From assembly GCA_030407085.1 (NCBI GenBank), contig CM059587.1:17705001-17769000 (forward strand): 64,000 nt of DNA, written 5' to 3'. The translations under genes and the position numbers were made by a program. The notes below the pieces were generated by a model that was not told the origin of the DNA, made no database searches, and saw only the letters and a program-made list of their open reading frames with translations. Source of the stretch: Trichopria drosophilae. Its lineage: Eukaryota > Arthropoda > Insecta > Hymenoptera > Diapriidae. Shown here one piece after another: positions 55,604 through 64,000 of the stretch (the first letter of the stretch is position 1; every line of letters starts with the position of its first letter).

Positions 55604-56354
55604 GGTGGTTCCCGAGTAGAAATTGATTAGGGTCTTGATCAGGGCCTGACCAAAAGCGTTACACCCTGATCAGGGTCTGAACAAGTTTCTACTCGGGTTA
55701 GACCCCAGAATATCATAGGTTGACGAAAAATAATTAATAACGTTTCCAAGAATTTAATTTTCATTATTAATAATATTGTTGCAAAGTGTAAGCATTATTC
55801 TTCTTGAAAAAAAAATTGAAATGTGCAAAATTAAATTGTTAAACCACATTTGGTATTGATTCAAATTTTTTTCTTCTCCGCTGTTAAAAATTTTTTAAAA
55901 ATGAACTGATTTTAACGAATGGAGGCTTTTTTTTCGAGAAAAGGATTCTCTTTAACTTTACCAAATAAATTTTTAAGATTCTTTGTCTGATCACGAAAAT
56001 TACTCAATATTCGTTAAAAGTAGTAGTTCTTTTTTAAAATAAATAGATAATTTATCGTTGGCTTCCGAAATGTCAAAATACCTGCGGTAAAGTTGTAGAG
56101 AATCTTTTTCCGTGATAAAATAAGCCGTTAATCTTTAAAATCCGTTAATTTTTAAAAAATTCTTAACTGCGGAGAAGACAAAATTTGAAAAAATATCAAA
56201 AGTAGCTTAACAAATGATTTTTGCACATTTAAATTTTTTTTCAAGAAGAATAATGATTTCACTTTTCAACAATATTATAATAATGAACATTATACTCTTG
56301 GAAACGTTATTAAATATTTTTCGTCAACATATGATATTCTGGGGTATAACTACC
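55604..56354. mobile_element. TTAA-flanked foldback element, interrupted by a nested insertion
   Basis: TTAA lies at 55600-55603 and 56355-56358. The left end GGTGGTT is cut by an 87-bp insert (55611-55697) and resumes as TAGACCCCAGAATATCATAG. The right end complement reads GGTAGTTATACCCCAGAATA, showing the uninterrupted form. The arms are about 300 bp, with shared words AACGTTTCCAAGA and ATTATTCTTCTTGAAAAAAA. Confidence 0.75.
55611..55697. mobile_element. 87-bp hairpin nested in the 55604 element
   Basis: The ends CCCGAGTAGAAA and TTTCTACTCGGG are perfect inverses. A second inner inverted pair is CTTGATCAGGGCCTGA / CCCTGATCAGGGTCTGA. Comparison with the intact right end fixes the insertion point after GGTGGTT, with a TT repeated on both sides. 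Confidence 0.7.
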
Positions 56355-56894
56355 TTAAAAAAAGAAACTTAAAACCACTTAATAAATTCAGATTTTTGTA
56401 ATCAACTAATATAATACGATTATCAACGCAAGTAGTAAGTATTAATCCTTTAAAATTGGGAAAAACTGGACCAGACATTAAATAATAACTGACAATTAAA
56501 TTAAAACTCATAGATTTTGGATATTAGCAAGCATCCATGACCAAATATGAAAAGTCTCGATTTTGCTCGACTTTTATGAATATGTTTGTGTATGTAATAC
56601 ATCGGTTAAAGGTGTAATAAAGATAAATAGAAACCAGCAGACCGGATTGTCTTTGTTTACATCACGAGTATGATTCGACGAATTCGTGGAAAGCATTGTT
56701 TATTGCGAATATATTTCACAATTATACCGATGTCAACAATAATTTCGAAATATTACATAACGGCAAAAAGAATAAATACATAAACATGTTAGATGAATTT
56801 GAAATATACACCGTTAAGAAAATGTAAATTTAATTGATAAATGTATATTAACAAATGTAGTACTTAAGTTTTCAATTACATATATGTATTAATA

Positions 56895-57067
56895 CAGTAG
56901 GTCCCCTCTTATTTTAAGATTTCGAGTCAAGGAATATGGCGACACCCCCTCTTATTTTAATACTACTTCTCTTAATTAAGAAAAAAAGTTAAAATAGAAG
57001 GGAGCGAATCCTTACGATAGAGGAGGAACTTAAAATACGAGGGGTTACAGTAAGAGGGGTACTACTG
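56895..57067. mobile_element. pogo/Tigger-like MITE (173 bp)
   Basis: TA flanks both ends (56893-56894, 57068-57069). CAGTAGGTCCCCTCTTATTT at the left and, complemented, CAGTAGTACCCCTCTTACTG at the right are in the style of pogo/Tigger ends. Related TTATTTTAA and CCCCTC words recur inside. Confidence 0.65.
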
Positions 57068-57189
57068 TAGTATATTATGCAACAAGTGAACAACTTCAAG
57101 CACTGTACGAGTTGCATACATTTTATGCACAGATTTTTAATGTTTCAATACGTAAAATGCAGTGTTTGAAAATTAATATATATAAGTTA

Positions 57190-57840
57190 ATATATGTAAG
57201 TGACGGAAATTTACAAATTTTGTATATTAAGAAGGCGCCAGTATTTTTAAATTAATACACAGTTACTAGTTTTAATACATATTCGCTAAATGTTACAAAA
57301 ACCATTTTTAATTTGAAATTTGAAATGGCACTTAAATCTTACTTCAGAGTAATTGAAAATCAAGCTCAAGTTTTTTAAAATTTCATATACAGTTTAGCAG
57401 TAATATTAAAACAAACAATTAAATTTAATAAGCATCAATATATTCAATTTACAAATATAGTATACGAAAATAGGTTTTCAGTTATCTGTATACGAATATT
57501 AAAATAGACATTTTCATTTTCAAAAATGTGCACAGAATTTAATAAAAGTTACATTAAAAATAATGAGCATGTTGTTTTGCTGAACAAGTGACGCAAATTC
57601 AAAAATTGTGTATATTAATATATTAAGACGGAACTGGTATTTTAAAATTAATACAATATTATTAATTTTAATAGATTTCCTCTATATATTACAAAAACGA
57701 TTTTTAATTTTGAATGTGAATTTATACTTTAATTTCACTTCATTCAAAATCCGTCTAAAATTTTTCTAAATTTTATATTCAGCTTTGCAGTAATATTACA
57801 AAAAGATATTAAATTTAATAGACATTAATGCATTTACACG
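57190..57840. repeat. Diverged tandem duplication, ~390-bp period
   Basis: AAGTGACGGAAATTTACAAA near 57197 and AAGTGACGCAAATTCAAAAA near 57587 start parallel series: GTATATTAAGA, GTATTTT(T/A)AAATTAATAC, CAAAAACCATTTTTAATTT / CAAAAACGATTTTTAATTT, GCAGTAATATTA. I judge it to be an old duplication of a non-coding unit. Confidence 0.5.
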
Positions 57841-58049
57841 CATATAAGAACAAAAAAAGACTGCATGTAAATTATACTAAACCAGCGGCTGGCGACAAAA
57901 ACAGCCCAGGAAAAAGCTCTGAAAAGGAGTCCACGAAGGAAAACCTCTGGAGAAAGCCGGGGAATAAGTCCTGGATATTTTTGTACAGCTTTCTACAGAA
58001 AAAAAAACAAGAAAAATTGAGAACAACTAACATATAAATAATAATGTTG

Positions 58050-58100
58050 AGAATTGTTGCTAATCCTAGCGTCGCGAGTTCGAATCCACTTATCGCCTGA
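58050..58100 (+). repeat. tRNA-like 3' half, possible SINE part
   Basis: GCGTCGCGAGTTCGAATCCA carries a B-box-like GAGTTCGAATCC followed by CTTATCGCC. No 5' half or A-box precedes it in order. It may be a SINE fragment or tRNA relic. Confidence 0.3.
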
Positions 58101-59189
58101 CATTTTTTTCTGCGATAACTTCTTTTATTGGTCTTAAGTTATAAATCACAGGTATACCAATATTTGAAATTAAATTACAATAAATAAAGTGAAAAAATGT
58201 AAAACACAGTATATTATACTGAAAGAAGTGTGTGTTGAATTCAATACAATGGTATAAATACAAATTACATTTTAAATTTAATATGATACTTCTTAAAATG
58301 AATAAATAATACTATTTTAATAAACAATAATGTTGTAATATTAAATACAAAGTTTGAGATAATTCATATATTGCATTGAAAAATACAGCATTTTTGTTTA
58401 TTAAACGTAATGTTAACTACACAAATATCCAATATGTATTTAAAATTGTATATATTCGTTCTTAATTTTAAGAACCATGATATTAAAAATTTAAAATTTA
58501 AAATACTCTGCCATCTGTCATCGGGACACCTCTGTATTTGTTTATAAGTGTCTAATAACGCCAAAGCTCAGGTGGTTCAGATTCCACCTTCATAAACTGT
58601 AGGTACCGTCGCGATTTAGTCCCACATGGGTTCAGAAAAGTCGATGTAAAATAATATAAAGAAAATATTTTAAATGTAAAGCATATTCGTTTCCTACCCC
58701 GGCGGTGTATTCAATTTAACGCACATTTTTTTCACAGTGTACATATAAAGCCGTCACAAATGTAAATAACAATAAAATCAACATAAACGTCCAAACACAA
58801 TTTAAATCACTCATATATAATTCCACACGGCTAATGCAGACATTGAGCTCTGCTGTGAATATTCACTAGATAGCATATCACTATTATATTAGTATATCGT
58901 GTGTATGAAATGTTTTGAGAAGGATTATATCACTCACGGAAAAGGTAAAAGCATAACATAATAATAATACAATTAACAACAAACGCGTACCGTCAGTACT
59001 AAAAGCGTTTTTAATCAATTCTACGATATTAAAAATGTTCCCTGGTCATTTATTTCTGTTTGTTTATAAAATACCAGAGACATCACAACTAGTCTCATAA
59101 ATATAAATTAAATATGTTCTTTTAATAATCAGTAATTCAATAACGAGTTAAAGCAGTATTCATTTTCATCGCCACTGAATGAATGTGGT

Positions 59190-59470
59190 CATGAAACAAA
59201 GACATTGAAATAACCTTCAAGATCATGTTCAAGGTAACTCAAGTGTAGTATTAAATAGTCAGGGGAAAAAATCAAACTTTCGTATGAAACGATTCTCCCG
59301 AAAATTTGCTGAAACCCAGATATTTTTCCATATTGCGACTACTGAAACTTCGTTCTTGACATGACCTTGAGCAAGGACGTAAAATTTTGTATTCTTTCCG
59401 AATCCATGGAAAAATAGTAGTTTCCATTTAAAAAATAACCCGTGTCTTCGAATAACTGTCAAGATCATCG
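59190..59470. repeat. CAAGGTCA-type tract, degraded element
   Basis: AACCTTCAAGATCATGTTCA, TTGACATGACCTTGAGCAAG and CAAGATCATC words occur without identifiable ends; they resemble the tracts at 1-444, 29.6-30.1 and 52.8 kb. Confidence 0.3.
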
Positions 59471-59615
59471 TTTGTTTAAATGTCTTTAATTATTTATATA
59501 TATTATTAAATTATAATATAATATAAATATCTTCAATGTCCATATAGATACTGTCAAATGTCAATAATATCATACCCTAACTTAATAACTTGTCACGGTA
59601 TTATACAATTATTAA

Positions 59616-59768
59616 CCCTTAGTTCCGTCGGCTATTTTAAGGCCTTTTCATCCCACTACCTGGGTCAAATATGTTCTGCCGTTTGAAAGTGCTTACTATT
59701 GTGTAATTTATAAAGTACAATTTGAATTTTCTCTGGGTCGAAAACGACCCTGGCATCGGGATTAAGGG
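59616..59768. mobile_element. piggyBac-like MITE, copy B
   Basis: The element begins CCCTTAGTTCCGTCGGC and ends CGGGATTAAGGG, with TTAA on both sides (59612-59615, 59769-59772). It is the reverse-oriented partner of 3199-3350 and has the same length within one or two bases. Confidence 0.7.
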
Positions 59769-59779
59769 TTAAGTCGCAT

Positions 59780-62700
59780 TTCAGATTAATAATGAGCAAC
59801 TTAAAACAAATCTTAAGTGATCAAATCTACGAGCAGTATAAAAGATCTATTTCAATTCATGCGAACCAAGGAAAGATTATGCGTAAGGTGATACAAGGGT
59901 ATGAAGGGACTCACGAACTAAAGCGCAGAATATGAGCGGTTTGTGATATCGGGAAATGTGCCTGCGATGGTAAGGAGACTAGAGCTTCAGAAGGTAGAGG
60001 GGAATAGCTTAACATGGAGTGGGGGGCGCAAGGCATTTTGTTCGACATCATACGGAATTGGCAATCCCTCCCTTAGCCTCTAAACAGACGACAGAAGTTT
60101 TCATAACGTAACATGAGCAGTGCCAGCCACGTGTTATCCACTAATACCTTAAACTTCATGATTTGACAATAAAATGTGCCCATATTTCCTGCGCTACATC
60201 TTACACCATTACTATCATTTTTTCACAATGAGCTACTATTAATTAAAAATAACATGAAACTTGATAATTTCACTCTACTTCTTCAAGCTTAGGTGTAATA
60301 TCAAACTGAATACATTTTCTTTTCCAAATCTTGTCACTTAACTAAACTAATTAAAAGCTCATCTATTTTGCATAAATTTATGTTAAACAAAAAATTTAGA
60401 GGTTTCTGAGCATTGTCCTTATACAGCCTATTAAATTAAATCAGTATTATAAAAATGTAGGTAAATTATCAGGACATGTTAGGTCAATTGAAGGCGATTA
60501 TCATCGAATCGATTTAATTTTAAAAATCTATAAGATGGACGTCTCGCACCGAACTAAAAATGAGAACACCACGTTTTGATTTGAAGCTAGTTAATTATTT
60601 TCAGGAGATTCGTTAAAAGTTGACGCGACATAAATTACAGGTCGCGAGCCTCTCGATATCTATTTTGGGGTGACCTTAATAAAGGAAAAGTTGTCGAGTC
60701 AACAACACGCTGTCGACCATTCTTGTGGTTCGCCCAGTCAATATCTTACCCGTTGGCTTATTACCAATGTACGAAGGATGTATTTGACGACCTTCTCCAG
60801 GTAGTTATGTCGGGAGGGCGTGTAAAGAGGCAATAAAACGAACGACCCATAAGTCCCACGCTTGTATTTCAATTTCCAACTTATCGCGACCACGTCCCTT
60901 TCCCGTTTTGCTTGCTCGAATTGCGGAAAGCGCATTTTAATGAATTCATCCAGGAACTGCGTTAAATTTCTGTCTGCACGATATTTCAAAGCGAGCAAAT
61001 AACGAAAAATGAATAAAATTAAAGGATAACTCTTTCTAATTCATTTAAGATTTTCATAATTAAAGCGGCATTTATTTTTCCTGGTTGGAGGTGATGATAA
61101 AGTTTGATATTAAATGCGTATTATTCTTTTAAGACAGAATTGTTAATTTGCCAATTTCATAAATCAATTCCAACGTCAAAAGTTCATTATTCTCGTAACT
61201 TCCAAGTTTAGTGAGAAAGATAGTATAGTAGAACATGGGAGATTAATGAACGGAAGAAGACCCTGACCAAAGAACTTCCTTAGAAGACTTTCTCGAGCGG
61301 ATGAATTCCGATTCCGATAAGTATGGATGTGAGCTTTCGAGACCCTCAGCTCGCTATCGATTCCAGCAGCGGAGTTCCGACTTACGTCGAATGAAATTGC
61401 GTAATAAACATCTAATCAGTTTTTCAGAGCGTCGCGAGCAGCTGAAGCTATAAGCATGTCTACGACATCGATCGTGCTAGAATGGACATTCCCTGAACTC
61501 CCTACGTCTTCCTATTGAACTTCGAAAACTACTTGAAAAACTTCAGCTTTTGTGAGCAATAACTGCAGGTGATTTGATGAAAATTATATTGAACGCTGAG
61601 ATAACGTCACTACGTAACGAGTTTATGTTTATTTGGCTTGGTTATAGGGTATTTCATCAATAAATACTTATTTTTTCACGCAGAACTCAACAGGATTACA
61701 GGACTGGCACAAGCGAATTTTTCATGTAACCTCATTAAGGCCGAATAATAAATCCGCTGATTGACGCCAGCATCGCCTCAAAGCCTCCTTCTCCGCATGC
61801 TGCTTCCCCTCCTACTATCTCTTTTCCCGCTTCGGTTGGAGAATGGGGGGAGGGTAACCAAAAGATACCAGCGCAACCATGCGGATTAGTTCATCAAAGC
61901 TGTACGTGGATAGAACCAATCTAAGGTGGCATATGCAATGACCCGGAAAACCCAGGCTATGCGACGGGAAATCGCAAAAGGAATATTTAGCATTCTGTTT
62001 CGCACTAGTTAACTTACAACGACTATTACAATGTACGCTTTATATCCTCCAACGTATTAACACAGTTGTACGATGTCGGAAAACAAGCAAATCTACAAAT
62101 TGTATCAGCTTGTTGTTTCCCTGCGATTGTTTCAATAAGTTAAAATGGGTGGAAACAGGATGCTTCATTAAAATCCACTTCTCACATAGAAGTAAGTTAG
62201 GAGATTATATACGCCAATTCTCATATACACAAGACTTCAATTGCGGCGTCGGCATAAAGGGAGTCCCGTGATATAATTCGATCTATTTAGCCCAGGTACA
62301 ATTGAACATTCTCGCACTCGAGTTCAAGCTGCGAACTTTCTACAGAAATATTTGAGTGTCTTGAAACTCTCTTAAATTCTTTAGACATTGTACGTTGAAA
62401 TAAAGTGAGAAGGTATCAACCGAGAGTAACTAACAGGGAAAGGATATTGTGGCAGGAAAAGTTTAATTGTTAAACAGTTCAAAGATGAATAAGTGAACGG
62501 AAGCTTTCGTCCTGGTAGTGTCGATCGAGCTTTCCGTCTGCTAAGAATATTTTACAATGACGTATAGATCGTAAGAAGAGTTTTAAAGACATTTTATTAT
62601 TTCTAAAAGCAACGAGCTCAATTCCATTAATTTTTTGGATGTTCGTTAATATTCTTCAATGACATTTAGATAGAGGGCAATTGATAGACATAATTATAAT

Positions 62701-63390
62701 GCCATATTTAATGCAAACTTGCTTTGATGTCAGTGTAATAGCTTATTTCAAAGTGAAATAAAGGTCCAATGAGGTGAGATAATCGAACCATCAAGTTTGT
62801 CTAAGTAAGTTTATGGCGAAGATTGCCACGATTGACGTCTTCCGAAATATAAAGCAAGGTTATCGCGATGTCGTAGATTTAATCGAAGATTTCAGATGGA
62901 GGTTTTCCTTCCCACGTTTCATACACCATCCCATGGGTTTCTTAATAATCGTGTACCTGGATAGATGGTTTTAAATGACCATCTTGTGATTGCAATTGCT
63001 CGTTATTTTATCTCTTTGTGGGCGTCTTAATTAATATTCAGTTGATGGAGTTTTCGAGGTTCAACGTGAATTGCACATTGATTGTTAGTAAATGAGTTTC
63101 TGTAAATGATGCTAGAGGTTTCATATTTACCTTGTTACTTAAAAACAGGAAACGAGAACTAAGTAATGTTTTATCCGGATATTTTCTTATTGTATTGCTT
63201 CCAATCTAATAACAAAATACTTTGTGGGCGGAGTTTACATTACTCTTGTTTTTTTAATTAAGTGAACAATTTGAATGGATATACGAAATCATGAAGTAAA
63301 GAAGCCGGTTTTATTATTATTGACTACTAAGACAATATCGACTTGTGAATGGCATCCTGAAATCATTCACATAGAGAATAAATGGGTACA
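59780..63390. other. AT-rich DNA with GC-balanced islands
   Basis: Apart from the candidate exon at 60750-60956, an open frame of about 70 codons at 61241-61453 (+) with an acidic then basic composition is noted but unsupported. A GC-rich, pyrimidine-rich patch lies at 61.75-61.9 kb. Confidence 0.3.
60750..60956 (-). CDS. Candidate internal exon, 69 open codons with GTAAGA donor
   Basis: The minus strand reads TTAACGCAG|TTCCTGG, then 69 open codons, then CAACGG|GTAAGA. The frame enters and leaves in phase 0. The peptide is mixed and basic (FLDEFIKMRFPQFEQAKRER near the start, YLEKVVKYILRTL near the end). No neighbouring exon was found to support it and I do not recognise it. The region is GC-balanced and such islands here give open frames by chance. 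Confidence 0.25.
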
Positions 63391-63394
63391 GATA

Positions 63395-63700
63395 GTTTTC
63401 GAGCCAAGACGTTTTGGACCCGCTGTTTTGGCGGTTTTGGCTCCGACGTTTTAATGCCAGGGAGGATCAGGTTGATGTCTGCATGGTATGACGTGGGGCA
63501 GATAGCCAATCATAATGACCTCAAGAAGCGTTACAAGGTTTATTTATGAACAACCCTCGAGCTACATACTTAAAAAAACCAGTAGCGCCAAAAAGTATGG
63601 CGCCAAAACAGCGGGGCCAAAACGTCCTGGCTCTAAAATGACCAGCACCAAAACCGGCAGCGCTGAAGCGGGCGGCACGAAAACATCCTGCTCCGTAATA
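63395..63700. repeat. Inverted ~15-bp minisatellite arms
   Basis: From about 63577, units such as TAGCGCCAAAAAGTA, TGGCGCCAAAACAGC, GGGGCCAAAACGTCC and CAGCACCAAAACCGG follow at 15-bp steps for about eight units. An inverted set (TTTTGGACCCGCTGTTTTGG) lies at 63412-63460. Because 15 is a multiple of 3, one frame stays open with a five-residue repeat; this is not evidence of a gene. Confidence 0.55.
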
Positions 63701-64000
63701 AATAGCATTCGACGTAGAACTACACCTTGTTTTTACAACTTAAAACTTTTAAAGTTTTAAGTTAGTTTAGTTGTACGTTTGATTTGTATTTGATAAGTAC
63801 AGAATGCATCAAAAGTTAATGCAACATCCTTTCGATGATCGATTATCTATGCCTCGAATGATCAATACTGTAATAATTTAACGTTCTGGAGAAATTCAAT
63901 CCATGTATTTTAAATGCATGTTCCGAGTGTTATTTGCTATGAATGTAACAGTTTTTGAATCTAGACTTAAATATCGGATTAATAGTGACTTATCGGAAAA

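Noticed and set aside
58560..58660. GGTGGTTCAGATTCCACC resembling a tRNA T-arm
   Set aside because: It has one base too many for a B-box, and no acceptor stem or anticodon arm can be drawn.
61241..61453. 70-codon plus open frame in a GC-balanced island
   Set aside because: Protein-like composition occurs in several such islands here in competing frames; no splice or motif support.
63515..63760. 81-codon open frame with pentapeptide repeats
   Set aside because: It is produced by a 15-bp minisatellite with inverted partner arms.

Overview
Organism and character. This is AT-rich, gene-poor eukaryotic nuclear DNA, almost certainly from an insect. Hymenoptera is my best guess, an inference from the style of a Lys/Arg/Glu-rich LINE reverse-transcriptase relic at 47.5-48.5 kb and from many small foldback elements, several flanked by TTAA and one carrying CAAGGTCA tracts. 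I see no bacterial, organellar or viral gene organisation, no rRNA, no intact tRNA and no CRISPR array. || Genes. The one well-supported gene is on the minus strand. Six exons (31475-31330, 31060-30929, 29061-28887, 27500-27277, 27210-27176, 27127-26927) have GT/AG boundaries, and their phases fit at all five junctions (1|2, 1|2, 2|1, 1|2, 0|0). The last exon ends at a TAA stop and is followed by an AATAAA signal. They give about 304 residues of the C-terminal part of a larger protein that is basic, Ser/Arg-rich and probably mostly disordered; I cannot name it. A possible 5' coding exon lies at 38193-38098. A few other single-exon candidates are listed with low confidence, because GC-balanced islands in this genome give protein-like open frames in several frames at once. 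|| Repeats. Most other recognisable content is mobile-element debris. It includes TTAA-flanked elements (3199-3350, 4690-5863, 46711-47073, 54060-54514, 55604-56354, 59616-59768), TA-flanked elements (23117-23888, 56895-57067, and a truncated one at 1-444), a foldback with arms of about 16-bp repeats and an 8-bp target duplication (15185-15612), and further foldbacks at 4.2, 11.3-12.1, 13.1, 19.6-20.3, 34.8-35.2 and 35.7-36.2 kb. At 47.4-48.5 kb a gypsy-like protease relic abuts a LINE relic. A SAM-like fragment lies at 49.4 kb. || Unusual structure. Several loci are arrays of short palindromes. The clearest family is built on (G)GCGTAAA...TTTACGC(C), with shared TTTTNGATRCA-like ends, and is found at 0.6, 2.0 and 55.3 kb. 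Analogous arrays with different core words lie at 6.1-6.5, 25.25-25.53, 48.6-49.0 and 54.9-55.2 kb. I treat these arrays, the nested insertion at 55.6 kb and the spliced gene as the points most worth following up. || Long stretches such as 16.0-19.5, 36.2-38.0, 38.8-46.4 and 59.8-63.4 kb are AT-rich sequence in which I recognise little.
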